From a virus: DNA of 64,000 nucleotides. The DNA lies in IMG/VR virus record IMGVR_UViG_3300044846_005309, positions 55,784 to 119,783 of that record; one strand, 5' to 3'. The notes under the pieces were generated by a model. The model was not told the origin of the DNA and did no database searches. It saw nothing but the letters and a program-made list of their open reading frames with translations. The position numbers and the translations under genes are program-made. Positions 17,073 to 25,128 of the stretch are shown here, in pieces. The number at the start of each line of letters is the position of its first letter. The first letter of the stretch is position 1.

Positions 17073-18017
17073 ATGAAACCTACATTTAATACCAATATGT
17101 TCGAAAGCATTAAGAGCGCGCTCGAAAATGCTAAAAATAAGCAAGGAGACGGCGCTAGTTATAAGAATATTCTGCAAATTGCAGCACCTGCTACTTACGT
17201 GGTGCGTTTGCTTCCTAACGTTAAGAACCCTGCTGAGACGTTTTTGCATTATTATCATCACGGCTGGAATAGTATCTCCACTGGCAAGTACTTTAGTGTA
17301 ACTTCTCCGTCGACTTGGGGAGAGCGGTGCCCTGTAAGCGAGCTTTACTTTAAGATCCTTCGCGAGGGCAGTGATGAAGAGAAGAACCGTGCTAAGGAAC
17401 ATCTTAAGCGTAAGGAAAACTGGATGGTTAATGTTTATGTTGTAAGCGATCCCAAAAACCCTGATAATAATGGTACTGTTAAGGTTCTTCGTTATGGCCG
17501 CCAACTCAATAAGATTATTGAAGCGGCTATCAATGGAGATGATGCGGCGGAGTACGGCGCTAAGATTTTTGATCTTAGCGAGAATGGATGCAGTCTACGT
17601 ATTAAAGCTGAGCTTGTTTCGGACAAGCCAGGTGCCCCTAAGTACCCTACGTATACCGCGTCTAAGTTTCTTAGCCCTGCTGCTATCGATGGTATTGATG
17701 AAGACAAGATCAATGAGGTCTATAATAACATCTACGATCTACAGACCTTTTTGGATCACAAATCAGCTGATGAGTTGAAAGAGGTTATTAATGTACACTT
17801 CTACGGTCAGGAGGCTGCTGCAGCGGCACCAGCGCCTGAGGTTAAGGCTACAGAAGACGTAGAGGAAGATGTCCCTTATGAAGCTCCTAAGCCTGTTGTT
17901 AAGCCTGTAGCAGCTACTCCCAGTCCAGTTAAGGCTGCCCCTAAGACTGAAGTAAAGAGCACTAAGTCGAATGATGAAGCAGTAATGGCTATTCTCAACG
18001 GCTTGGAAGATCTTTAA
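17073..18017 (+). CDS. 32: gp32-like single-stranded DNA binding protein
   Basis: A 314-aa protein with the gp32 layout. The basic N-terminus is for cooperativity, the core holds VVRLLPNVKNP, HYYHHGW, SPSTWGERCPVSELY and VLRYGRQLNKII, and an Ala/Pro-rich linker ends in the acidic tail DEAVMAILNGLEDL. T4 gp32 binds zinc through CPSTYG and SCPVCQY; here the equivalents read SPSTWG and RCPVSEL, so two of three cysteines are replaced by Ser and zinc binding is probably lost. It coats ssDNA at forks and recombination intermediates. Confidence 0.9.
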   Translation: MKPTFNTNMFESIKSALENAKNKQGDGASYKNILQIAAPATYVVRLLPNVKNPAETFLHYYHHGWNSISTGKYFSVTSPSTWGERCPVSELYFKILREGSDEEKNRAKEHLKRKENWMVNVYVVSDPKNPDNNGTVKVLRYGRQLNKIIEAAINGDDAAEYGAKIFDLSENGCSLRIKAELVSDKPGAPKYPTYTASKFLSPAAIDGIDEDKINEVYNNIYDLQTFLDHKSADELKEVINVHFYGQEAAAAAPAPEVKATEDVEEDVPYEAPKPVVKPVAATPSPVKAAPKTEVKSTKSNDEAVMAILNGLEDL

Positions 18018-18020
18018 GAT

Positions 18021-18548
18021 ATGACTGAACAGCAAAGAAGAGAACAAATTATGAAAATGAGGCAGCAGGCGCAAGGGCCTGCTGCGCCCTCTCTTTCTGA
18101 TGCTGATGCTATGAAAATGGCAGGCAGCACCAACGGGCTCACGCAAGAGCAAATGATTGCTATTGCTATGTTTGGCAAAGTGGTGCAAAATGATGTAAAC
18201 ACAATTAAAAAAGCTGGATTGGGTGATATGAAAGTCAGTGATGTGGATATGTCTAAAGTCATGCCTTCAGGTATTGCTAAAGCTGCCGGTATGGTTATTC
18301 CTCAAATACCGGCAGCTATGCCTGTTAATCCGCCTGTAGTACCAGTAATGCCGCAAATGGCTTTACCTTTAGTGAGTCAGCCTGTTGCAGCTAATTCCGA
18401 CTCTCAATTAGAGTTTAATTTTGACAAAAAAGCTCGTTACGAAGATATTATTGAACATATTGAAAAACTAGAAAAAAAGCTTATTATGGTTAATGAAAAG
18501 CTTGATCTTCTTCTAGAAGATAAAAAAAAATTAGTAACGAACCCATAA
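18021..18548 (+). CDS. Hypothetical protein with a clamp-binding-like motif and C-terminal coiled coil
   Basis: A 175-aa protein: Met/Gln-rich start, Pro-rich middle (VNPPVVPVMPQ), then QLEFNF followed by a heptad-like helix (IIEHIEKLEKKLIMVNEKLDLLL). QLEFNF resembles the QLxLF-type peptides that bind sliding clamps, and the next gene is the probable clamp. A clamp-interacting accessory or coactivator role (T4 gp33-like) is an inference only. Confidence 0.7.
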   Translation: MTEQQRREQIMKMRQQAQGPAAPSLSDADAMKMAGSTNGLTQEQMIAIAMFGKVVQNDVNTIKKAGLGDMKVSDVDMSKVMPSGIAKAAGMVIPQIPAAMPVNPPVVPVMPQMALPLVSQPVAANSDSQLEFNFDKKARYEDIIEHIEKLEKKLIMVNEKLDLLLEDKKKLVTNP

Positions 18549-18549
18549 T

Positions 18550-19284
18550 ATGGAACTTAAACTGGTTAAGAAAGATTTTGCAGATAACTTCTTAAATGTT
18601 ATTAGCAAAACAGTCGACATTGCTTCTATTAAAGCAAATTCAAACGGTATTTATACGGTTTGTAATAAACCCGATACTAGTATTATCCTTCTTGGCAAAT
18701 ACAATACTCCCTTAGATCTTACTGAAGAGGTTACTCTTAATATAGGAGATATTAAAAAACTATTAAGAGTGGTAGATTGTATTGAAGACGAAAATGTTGT
18801 ATTTAAGATTAATAGTAATAATCTTACCTACAAATCCCCCAGTGTCCAGTTTAAGTACCACTTTTTAGATGATTCTATTGTACCTAAAGTTTCTCTTAAA
18901 AAAGAGAAAATAGAAAATCTAGAGCTTGATACTTTCTTTGATCTTGACTATAAAAAGTTTCAAGAGATTCTTAAGGCTAGTTCATTTACTACTGATACTA
19001 ATAAAATTTATATTTTCGGTCAACCTGATGGTTGCTATTGCGAACTAGGAGACAAAGAAAAAAGCAATACCGATAGCATTGTACTTAAGATTTGTGATAC
19101 AATAGAAGGACAGCCTTTGTCTCACGTAATACCGTTTAATCTTGATATTTTTAGAGTGATATCTGGTATACGCTTCGAGAGAGCGCGTATCGGTATTAAT
19201 CTTAAGTTTAAAGTGCTTTCTTTTTTTATTAAACCAACTAACGAGACAGAATTTAAATTTATTATTTCGGGTCTAGTTAAGTAA
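18550..19284 (+). CDS. Probable sliding clamp (gp45-like processivity factor)
   Basis: A 244-aa, beta-rich protein close in length to T4 gp45 (228 aa), starting MELKLVKKDFADNFLNVIS and containing GDIKKLLRVVDCIED, a central repeat-like half and a hydrophobic C-terminus (FIISGLVK). The pattern and position among gp32, gp41 and gp43 fit a trimeric clamp. Identification is moderate because clamps diverge strongly; the clamp loader genes are not in view. Confidence 0.6.
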   Translation: MELKLVKKDFADNFLNVISKTVDIASIKANSNGIYTVCNKPDTSIILLGKYNTPLDLTEEVTLNIGDIKKLLRVVDCIEDENVVFKINSNNLTYKSPSVQFKYHFLDDSIVPKVSLKKEKIENLELDTFFDLDYKKFQEILKASSFTTDTNKIYIFGQPDGCYCELGDKEKSNTDSIVLKICDTIEGQPLSHVIPFNLDIFRVISGIRFERARIGINLKFKVLSFFIKPTNETEFKFIISGLVK

Positions 19285-19622
19285 TGGCTAATAAAATTAC
19301 AACACAGAGTTATTTTATAAAACGACTTAAAGATAGCGGTTATGTCGTTTATAAAATATTTGACGAGTATAATGAAGCTGATCCCCGCTCGTGGACTGTT
19401 ATGATTGATCCAGGTAATGCATCTATTTTTTGTACTTGTTACGTGAACGATCAATCTATGTTTGGAGAGACTTATTTTGAAATCTACGATGGTGGTCAAT
19501 ATATACCTGAAAAGTTTAAGTTGAAGACAGATTCAATTGAGGTTATAATAAGCTATTTAGTTAAACATGGAATCAATAACAAATCAGACAACTACAACAG
19601 CAAGTCGAATTCAAACATATAA
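19284..19622 (+). CDS. Hypothetical protein following the clamp gene
   Basis: A 112-aa protein whose ATG overlaps the upstream stop (TAATG). It has a compact core (YFIKRLKDSGYVVYKIFDEYNEADPR, WTVMIDPGNASIFCTC) and an Asn/Ser-rich tail. I do not recognise it. The overlap implies translational coupling with the clamp. Confidence 0.7.
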   Translation: MANKITTQSYFIKRLKDSGYVVYKIFDEYNEADPRSWTVMIDPGNASIFCTCYVNDQSMFGETYFEIYDGGQYIPEKFKLKTDSIEVIISYLVKHGINNKSDNYNSKSNSNI

Positions 19623-19632
19623 TTTTACCAAT

Positions 19633-20295
19633 ATGAGCAAAAACGGTCTACAACACCCCCTTCTGCCTACTGCTAATAGTAGTATGCTTGTTAGTGATAG
19701 CGAGAAGAAGGAGATTATTGAAAAAGCGGCTATAGCTTATGAAGGCTTTCTTGATGCTCTACGCATAGACTGGCGCAACGATGTAAATAGTGCGGACACA
19801 CCTCGTCGTGTCGCTAAGTCTTATGTTTGCGATCTTATTAAGGGCTGCTATGAAGGACCCCCTAAGATCACTACATTTCCTTCTGATGGATATGACGGTA
19901 TTGTAAGTCAAATGAATATCCCGGTTACGTCTATGTGCTCTCATCACCATCTTGCTTTTACTGGTGTAGCGCATGTTGCTTATATCCCTGATAAAAACGG
20001 TCAAGTTATTGGACTTTCTAAATTAAATCGCATTGTTGAACATTATGCACGTAGGCCTCAAATACAAGAAGGACTGACAGTGCAGGTACATAATGCTATT
20101 AATGAACTCTGTAAGGGTAACCAAGGGGTTGCCGTTGTTCTTAAGTGTGCACATACTTGCGCATGCCATCGCGGTGTAAAACATCACGGTTGTTCTATGA
20201 TCACTTCGAAGCTTTCCGGTAGTTTTATGAACGAAGGGGCAGCTCGCAAAGAGTTTTACGATTTTATTGCTTCTGCAGAGCGTAGCAGTAAATAA
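19633..20295 (+). CDS. folE: GTP cyclohydrolase I (FolE)
   Basis: A 220-aa FolE with all motifs: the zinc site CSHHH (C102, H104/105) in TSMCSHHHLAFTGVAHVAYIP, GLSKLNRIVEHYARRPQIQE, and HTCACHRGVKHHGCSM (C176). It converts GTP to dihydroneopterin triphosphate, the first step of both folate and 7-deazaguanine (preQ0) synthesis. With QueF and the DpdA-like gene upstream, the deazaguanine route is the likely purpose. QueD, QueE and QueC are not in the window. The ATG at 19633 is preferred because a start at 19567 would overlap the previous gene. Confidence 0.95.
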   Translation: MSKNGLQHPLLPTANSSMLVSDSEKKEIIEKAAIAYEGFLDALRIDWRNDVNSADTPRRVAKSYVCDLIKGCYEGPPKITTFPSDGYDGIVSQMNIPVTSMCSHHHLAFTGVAHVAYIPDKNGQVIGLSKLNRIVEHYARRPQIQEGLTVQVHNAINELCKGNQGVAVVLKCAHTCACHRGVKHHGCSMITSKLSGSFMNEGAARKEFYDFIASAERSSK

Positions 20296-20300
20296 TATAA

Positions 20301-20759
20301 ATGGCTGATACAAATAAAGAAGCAGCTAAGCAAAAAAGCAAAAAACAGTCTAAGAAAAAGACTGTTACTACAAGTATAGCTCAAACTTCAGAGGTAGTAG
20401 GGGGGTCTTCTTTGTCGACACAAAGTTCCCCTCTTACTGCTACTGGGTTAACTGATAACGATCAAAGACGCTTGCAAGAAATGGTAATGCTTGCAAATAT
20501 AGAGTATAATAAAATTAAAAACAAAATAATAAAAGAAAAACGACGGGAAATTGAGTCACTAGACGGCCAAATTAAAGAATTCTTAGGGCCTTACATGCTT
20601 ATTGGCTATGACTTAAATAATAACCCGGTTGAAATTGTATCAGCTAATACTGCCGCAGAAAACGACGCGTTGCTTGAACGTTTTAGAAGGGTAATGTTTA
20701 AGATCAATCAAAATATTACCAATTCCAATGGCGATGACCCGTTTGGCAACAGTAATTAA
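20301..20759 (+). CDS. Hypothetical protein with lysine-rich N-terminus and coiled coil
   Basis: A 152-aa protein: about 25 Lys/Gln/Ser-rich residues, a Ser/Thr linker, then a helical charged region (ANIEYNKIKNKIIKEKRREIESLDGQI) and an acidic tail. No domain recognised. It starts 5 nt after folE and overlaps the next gene. Confidence 0.7.
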   Translation: MADTNKEAAKQKSKKQSKKKTVTTSIAQTSEVVGGSSLSTQSSPLTATGLTDNDQRRLQEMVMLANIEYNKIKNKIIKEKRREIESLDGQIKEFLGPYMLIGYDLNNNPVEIVSANTAAENDALLERFRRVMFKINQNITNSNGDDPFGNSN

Positions 20760-21090
20760 GCACTTAAAGCTCTTTTTCCTTCCAAAACACCGGTTTATAT
20801 ATGTAGTTTTGGAAGGAAGGCTTAAGGGAGAGTGGTTAGTTAAAGTAAAACAAGAAAAAGACTCGATTATTTTCTTCTCTTTACCCGATAAACATATAAG
20901 AACTGTAAAAAAAGCAGATTTTGACTGGGGTATTGCAAATAAAATACTAGAACCAGTTGACGTTTTGCCCAAAAGCGTGTACAATGTTTGTATAGCTGAG
21001 TATAACCATAAAAAAACCAATGTCGACCTCAACAATTCTACTAATCGATGGGAACAACACCTTGCACAGGACGCATTGGGTAGCAAATAA
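20728..21090 (+). CDS. Hypothetical protein overlapping its neighbours
   Basis: A 120-aa basic protein (FFLPKHRFIYVVLEGRLKGEWLVKVKQEKD) whose ends overlap the preceding gene by 32 nt and the RNase H gene by 71 nt. A coherent hydrophobic/charged pattern suggests that it is real despite the unusually long overlap. Function unknown. Confidence 0.55.
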   Translation: MAMTRLATVIKHLKLFFLPKHRFIYVVLEGRLKGEWLVKVKQEKDSIIFFSLPDKHIRTVKKADFDWGIANKILEPVDVLPKSVYNVCIAEYNHKKTNVDLNNSTNRWEQHLAQDALGSK

Positions 21091-21940
21091 CAATGGACGC
21101 CAGTTAATTAATTCAAAAGGGGAAAATGTTGGTTGTCTTTTCACTTTTTTAAAGACTATTAAGTCTTACGCAGAGCAGTTTAATACAAGTGATATCTACA
21201 TAGCCTGGGATCGTAAGCTAACTAACGAGGTTAACTTCAGAAAAGAACTTACCGACGGTAGCTATAAGGGAAACCGTGATCACGAACGTAATAAAAACGT
21301 ATATGACAGCATGAACCCTGTTATTGAAGCTACCGCTGCTTTAGGAATTAAAAATATATTCCCTGGTAAGCTAGAAGCTGATGATGTAATTGGATGGCTT
21401 GCTAGTAATTTAACCGGTAAGAAGGTAATAGTAAGCGTGGATAAAGATTTTATCCAACTTATCTCTGAAAACGTAAGCTATTACAACCCTATTAAGAAAT
21501 TCTTAATAGACGTCAATAATTTTTCAGAACACTACGATATGTCCCCTAAAGAATTTCTTTATTATAAAGCTATTATAGGGGATATTTCAGATAATATTAC
21601 TGGTATTGAAGGTTTTGGTAAGGTTAAAGGTGTAAAACTTGCAAAAGCATTCGAAGCTAACGACGAAGACACTATAGCACCGTATAAAGAACAGGTTTAT
21701 AACAATCTTAAACTTATAGACTTGACTTATGGGGTTAAATCTTTTCCGGAAGAGGTAAAGCTCTATAATGAGCAGCTTGTTACACTTAAGAACACTCACC
21801 CTGAATTCGTTAAATTTAAAGAAATTTGCGAAAACTATGAGTTTGCATCTATAATTGATAAAATGCCGAGTTGGCAACGAGTTTTTAATCAAAAAAACAC
21901 TGCGGATGTTTTGACCGAGTATTTTAAAGTGTTCTCGTAA
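21020..21940 (+). CDS. rnh: RNase H / 5'-3' exonuclease of the FEN-1 family (T4 Rnh-like)
   Basis: A 306-aa flap-nuclease fold: LLIDGNNTLHR at the N-terminus, AWDRKLTNEVNFRKEL and GSYKGNRD, GKLEADDVIGWLA, VSVDKDFIQLI and the H3TH-like GDISDNITGIEGFGKVKG. T4 Rnh has 305 aa and removes RNA primers from lagging-strand fragments with gp32. All metal-binding Asp clusters are present. Confidence 0.92.
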   Translation: MSTSTILLIDGNNTLHRTHWVANNNGRQLINSKGENVGCLFTFLKTIKSYAEQFNTSDIYIAWDRKLTNEVNFRKELTDGSYKGNRDHERNKNVYDSMNPVIEATAALGIKNIFPGKLEADDVIGWLASNLTGKKVIVSVDKDFIQLISENVSYYNPIKKFLIDVNNFSEHYDMSPKEFLYYKAIIGDISDNITGIEGFGKVKGVKLAKAFEANDEDTIAPYKEQVYNNLKLIDLTYGVKSFPEEVKLYNEQLVTLKNTHPEFVKFKEICENYEFASIIDKMPSWQRVFNQKNTADVLTEYFKVFS

Positions 21941-21944
21941 GTAT
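21938..21944 (+). promoter_or_regulatory. TAAGTAT late-promoter-like motif
   Basis: TAAGTAT lies 5 nt before the ATG at 21950 and shares its TAA with the RNase H stop. It is one copy of a motif found ahead of many genes in the window. Confidence 0.35.
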
Positions 21945-21949
21945 AGTAT

Positions 21950-22141
21950 ATGTATACTACAGTAGCTCCGCGGCCAGAAACATGCAATACGTGCGGTCAA
22001 CCATCAGTTCATCCGAAAGTTATGAAAATAACACGTGGTACGCAGATAGTAACTGAAGCGCATTGGATTTGTTCTAGATGTTCTAATAGATTTAAGATTG
22101 GAACCCTAAGTATAGAAGAGCGTGAAAAGAAGAAAAACTAA
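21950..22141 (+). CDS. Small zinc-ribbon protein
   Basis: A 63-aa protein with two CxxC pairs, CNTCG and CSRCS, separated by about 25 residues, the spacing of a zinc ribbon. The tail is Glu/Lys-rich. Small zinc ribbons in phages often act in transcription or nuclease complexes, but no role can be assigned here. Confidence 0.75.
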   Translation: MYTTVAPRPETCNTCGQPSVHPKVMKITRGTQIVTEAHWICSRCSNRFKIGTLSIEEREKKKN

Positions 22142-22520
22142 AAAACTCTTAGACGAAGCTTCGTATTACACTGGAGCCTACAGTGGCCAGCAATCTCCTG
22201 AAACAGTTTCAGCGTATGAGTTTGCAAAAGATAGTGTTCCTACGCTGAATAAACTAGGAACTCTAAAAGACCAAAAACCTGGCATACCCACTCCACAAGA
22301 ATTACCGTTTCCAATGCAAGATTCGGTAAGAGAGCTTGCAGATTTATATTTAAAAGCTCAAGATCTACGTAACAAAGCAAGAAATGCCGAAGCTCTTCCA
22401 CTTTTTAAGAACAAAAAAGAAGAACTTGATGTGTTCCGTCGTCAGCTTAACGGTATAATGGTAACTTGCAAGAAATTAGCAGCGCAGTTAGACAACTTTA
22501 CTCTTGCACCTAAGCAATAA
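22122..22520 (+). CDS. Hypothetical protein
   Basis: A 132-aa protein starting with GTG (MKRRKTKKLLDEAS), overlapping the zinc-ribbon gene by 20 nt. It has a basic start, a Pro-rich middle and a helical C-terminus (LADLYLKAQDLRNKARNAEALP). No family recognised. Confidence 0.65.
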   Translation: MKRRKTKKLLDEASYYTGAYSGQQSPETVSAYEFAKDSVPTLNKLGTLKDQKPGIPTPQELPFPMQDSVRELADLYLKAQDLRNKARNAEALPLFKNKKEELDVFRRQLNGIMVTCKKLAAQLDNFTLAPKQ

Positions 22521-22541
22521 GTCTCTTTAATACGCGTCATC

Positions 22542-22967
22542 ATGAATGACTCGTTAAAAGTATTCCTTATATCATCAGTAAAAACAGCATTAATTTCCGG
22601 GGTTATTGCAGGAATTGCGTTTTTACTCAGTGGAAATATTATTGTTTGGTTTGTGGTAGGTATGGCTTCGCAGTATGTACTGTTCTACTTGCTTAATAGC
22701 TATCTAGAATATAAAGTTGTACGGGACTCTCGGGTGTTTCAGCTAAAAGAAGCTGAAATTATGGCGCAAAATACCGTCACAGTAGAATGCGCGTCGTGTA
22801 AGAAAGAAAGCGAAGTATTAGTTAAGTTTGGACAATCAAATTATTACACCTGCGGTCATTGTGATACAAAAAATTCTATATTTTTATTTGCAGAAACTGC
22901 AGTAACAACCGAACCTAAATACGACTCTACTCCTGCTATCAATACTTCTTCTACAAATGGACTCTAA
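22542..22967 (+). CDS. Membrane protein with cytoplasmic zinc ribbon
   Basis: 141 aa with two predicted transmembrane segments (about residues 12-30 and 32-52) followed by a CASC...CGHC zinc-ribbon pair near residues 82-108 and a Ser/Thr-rich tail. An inner-membrane anchored zinc ribbon is an uncommon combination; the function is unknown. Confidence 0.75.
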   Translation: MNDSLKVFLISSVKTALISGVIAGIAFLLSGNIIVWFVVGMASQYVLFYLLNSYLEYKVVRDSRVFQLKEAEIMAQNTVTVECASCKKESEVLVKFGQSNYYTCGHCDTKNSIFLFAETAVTTEPKYDSTPAINTSSTNGL

Positions 22968-23250
22968 TACTAATACAAAAAATATTTCGATGTATGAATT
23001 TGCCCGCTGGGCTGCACTGCTTGAAGCGGTCGATATTATCGCGGAAAAATGTGAAGACCGCGGAATCGATTTTGATAGCCCAGAAGGAATAAAATACATT
23101 AAACCTCTCGATATACAGGATTATGTTAATAACAGAACCGACACTTTGATAATGAAAATTAAAACTGCTCGTAACATTGAAAAGAATCTTATGAGTATCA
23201 AACAACTACAAATTGAGAAACAACTAAAAACCTTAGAAATAACTGAATAA
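22957..23250 (+). CDS. Hypothetical protein
   Basis: 97 aa, largely helical, with YEFARWAALLEAVDIIAEKCEDRGIDF and a Lys-rich C-terminus. It overlaps the membrane-protein gene by 11 nt. Nothing diagnostic is seen. Confidence 0.65.
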   Translation: MDSNTNTKNISMYEFARWAALLEAVDIIAEKCEDRGIDFDSPEGIKYIKPLDIQDYVNNRTDTLIMKIKTARNIEKNLMSIKQLQIEKQLKTLEITE

Positions 23251-23252
23251 TT

Positions 23253-23450
23253 ATGGCATACTCAGCTAGACAGACTCCTGCAAACGGTATACAAGTGTTT
23301 GATGCCTTAACAGGCACACCGCATTTTTATATTTCTACTATAAATCGCAAAGTCCATTCGTTTTTCATAAATGGTAACACACTTACAATTTCATTCGAAA
23401 ACAACGTAACCGAAATCTGGGACCTCACTAAACGCTATAAAATTCGATGA
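23253..23450 (+). CDS. Hypothetical small protein
   Basis: 65 aa, beta-rich (GIQVFDALTGTPHFYISTINRK), 2 nt after the previous gene and overlapping the next by 4 nt. The repeated short strands resemble one blade of a propeller-like fold, but it is too short to assign. Confidence 0.6.
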   Translation: MAYSARQTPANGIQVFDALTGTPHFYISTINRKVHSFFINGNTLTISFENNVTEIWDLTKRYKIR

Positions 23451-23695
23451 TTAATTCTGGCTATTACATAGTAGATAAATCTATTAAGTATATGAACGCT
23501 AGAAACCCTCTAGAAGAAGGGCTTTTCTATGACGGAGACAAGAACTGGTCTCGTAACCCCAATCACGCTAAGGTTTACGGTACAGCTGAATTGGCAATAG
23601 AAAAAGCACGGGATTTACAGAAGGAGGGGCCCGTTAAAGTGCTATATATCGAAATTAACGGTACTAACGTAGGAGTAGGAGAGATCCAATTCTAG
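23447..23695 (+). CDS. Hypothetical small protein
   Basis: 82 aa with NPLEEGLFYDGDKNWSRNPNHAKVYGTAELAIEKA, a pattern often seen in small phage proteins of unknown role. Coupled to the previous gene by a 4-nt overlap. Confidence 0.65.
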   Translation: MINSGYYIVDKSIKYMNARNPLEEGLFYDGDKNWSRNPNHAKVYGTAELAIEKARDLQKEGPVKVLYIEINGTNVGVGEIQF

Positions 23696-23700
23696 TTTCA

Positions 23701-23707
23701 TAAGTAT
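23701..23707 (+). promoter_or_regulatory. TAAGTAT late-promoter-like motif
   Basis: TAAGTAT lies 4 nt before the ATG at 23712, in the 16-nt gap between two genes. Confidence 0.35.
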
Positions 23708-23711
23708 CTGC

Positions 23712-24074
23712 ATGAAGATAGTTGTACCTTTAGTACAGTTCCAACAGCAACTCAGGATATTTCATTGGCAAACCGAGAGTTACGCTCAACATAAAGCTTT
23801 AGGTAAAGCATATGAAGCCCTTGATGCCTTAATAGATGGTTTTGTTGAGACGTTTATGGGCAAATACGGGCGCTTGAAATCGACCGAAGGCAACTATACT
23901 ATTACTCTTAACAATCTAGAAGGTAATGATATTAATAAAACTATTGATGAATTTATCACTTATCTAGAAACGTACGAGAGCGAACTTGAAGAAAGTGATA
24001 CTGATCTTTTCAACATTAGAGATGAAATGAAAGGTCAATGTAACACGTTAAAGTATCTATTGACATTAAAATAA
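23712..24074 (+). CDS. Small helical protein of the DUF5856/Dps-like type
   Basis: 120 aa with FHWQTESYAQHKALGKAYEALDALIDGFVETFMGKYG. The FHWQT...H...D..VE pattern recalls the ferritin-like Dps fold and the DUF5856 family common in phages. Metal-binding or DNA-protection activity has not been shown for this family. A single TAAGTAT motif precedes it. Confidence 0.6.
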   Translation: MKIVVPLVQFQQQLRIFHWQTESYAQHKALGKAYEALDALIDGFVETFMGKYGRLKSTEGNYTITLNNLEGNDINKTIDEFITYLETYESELEESDTDLFNIRDEMKGQCNTLKYLLTLK

Positions 24075-24076
24075 TA

Positions 24077-24125
24077 ATTTAAGCTTGCTTTTGAGCCAAA
24101 ATAGCTCAAAATGAATAGCTTAAAT
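24077..24125 (+). promoter_or_regulatory. Two-part mRNA hairpin covering the HNH endonuclease start codon
   Basis: The inner stem TTTTGAGC/GCTCAAAA (8 bp, 7-nt loop) and outer stem ATTTAAGC/GCTTAAAT (8 bp) are separated by a small internal loop. The last two pairs use the A and T of the ATG at 24124. No clear ribosome binding site is visible. T4 homing endonuclease genes are kept silent early by hairpins over their translation start, so repression by structure is likely. Confidence 0.6.
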
Positions 24126-24705
24126 GAAAGTTGTACAGCCAGACGCTAAAACTAGTCTTCTTCTCAACCGTAACTACCAAGCTTTTGCTTTTTGTTCGGC
24201 TAGAGCGGCGATCCGTCATTTTATGACTGGTAAAGTAAAAGGGCTAGATGCAGAAAACAATACTCACGAATTTGATACCTGGTCCACTCCTTATGTTCAA
24301 CTTCATGCAGATCAGCCCGCTCTACGTAGTGCAAGTCAAACATGGGCTATACCTACTGTTTTAGTTTGTACCAATCATTTCGGTTTTCACCCTCGCAAAG
24401 GAGACAACGTTTCGCTAAAAAATCTTTTTAATATCTATAAAGGTACTTGCCAGTTTTGTTTAAAGCCGATACCATTCAGTCATGCTACTAAGGACCACCT
24501 TTATCCAAAATCTAAAGGCGGTACTAATCACGATTTTAATATGGTTCTAGCATGCCGTAAATGTAATAGCGAGAAAGATAACATCTTTCCTTACTATGAT
24601 ATTAACGGTAACGAGGTAAAACCACGTAAGTTAATGCATTCCGGTGTGTTCATTCCAGATATCCAAGATGTTAGAGAAGAATGGAAACCTTTCCTTTATA
24701 TGTAA
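24124..24705 (+). CDS. HNH endonuclease
   Basis: A 193-aa protein with a zinc-ribbon-type HNH domain: CQFCLKPI, ATKDHLYPKSKGGTNHDFNMVLACRKCNSEKDN (DH, N, H). These enzymes nick or cut DNA and are commonly free-standing homing endonucleases in T4-like phages. It lies at the junction between the replication block and the tRNA region, a typical insertion site. The start codon is inside a strong hairpin. Confidence 0.9.
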   Translation: MKVVQPDAKTSLLLNRNYQAFAFCSARAAIRHFMTGKVKGLDAENNTHEFDTWSTPYVQLHADQPALRSASQTWAIPTVLVCTNHFGFHPRKGDNVSLKNLFNIYKGTCQFCLKPIPFSHATKDHLYPKSKGGTNHDFNMVLACRKCNSEKDNIFPYYDINGNEVKPRKLMHSGVFIPDIQDVREEWKPFLYM

Positions 24706-24713
24706 AAAAGTGC

Positions 24714-24741
24714 TTGACTTTAAGAGAAAAAGTACCATTAT
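24714..24741 (+). promoter_or_regulatory. Promoter for the RNA region
   Basis: TTGACT, a 16-nt spacer ending GTAC, and CATTAT, just after the HNH stop codon. It is the first of four closely similar promoters between 24.7 and 33.8 kb. Confidence 0.75.
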
Positions 24742-25128
24742 ATGTAAATATTAAATAACAAATGATCAAATCCATAACCAGTTCAACAATTAATCCAGCA
24801 CAATGCGATACATTCGCCTGGGTTCATTATGAACTGGGCAGGGTTTAAAGCAAATTTTCTAACGAAAAACTTTAAACCCTAGGCCTTAAAAACCTAGGGT
24901 TTTTTAATGCGAGCTGCCGCTAACCAAGCAGCCAAGACGTCTTATAAGAGGCATCCAAACCGGCGAATAAAAAGCCGATAGGGGTGAGATCAATAAGTTC
25001 TTTATTAGATGAAATAGAGCGGCCCCGGACGCTCTTTAAAACAATTCGCCGGGCCTTTTTCCTGCCTGCACTGAAGTCTGGGTCCATATCCAGGAAGCAG
25101 CAATGCTCTAGGTGCAGCGTGGGACTAT
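24742..25128 (+). ncRNA. Structured leader/noncoding RNA with competing terminator and antiterminator stems
   Basis: No gene is seen in this stretch between the promoter and the first tRNA. It holds stems CCAGTTCA/TGAACTGG (24778-24837) and AGGGTTTAAAG/CTTTAAACCCT (24840-24880, 11 bp); the latter excludes the terminator AAACCCTAGG/CCTAGGGTTT plus T run (24874-24906). A second set, CCGGCGAAT/ATTCGCCGG (24960/25044), excludes a GGCC(C)CGG/CCGGGCC-T5 hairpin (25021-25060). CTGCAC/GTGCAG closes a last domain before 25128. This is the arrangement of an attenuator or riboswitch followed by a structured RNA; I cannot match it to a known family. Confidence 0.55.
24874..24906 (+). terminator. Intrinsic terminator/attenuator in the RNA-region leader
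   Basis: A 10-bp stem AAACCCTAGG/CCTAGGGTTT with a 9-nt loop is followed by T6. Its 5' arm is also the 3' arm of an 11-bp upstream helix, so the two are mutually exclusive. Confidence 0.75.
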
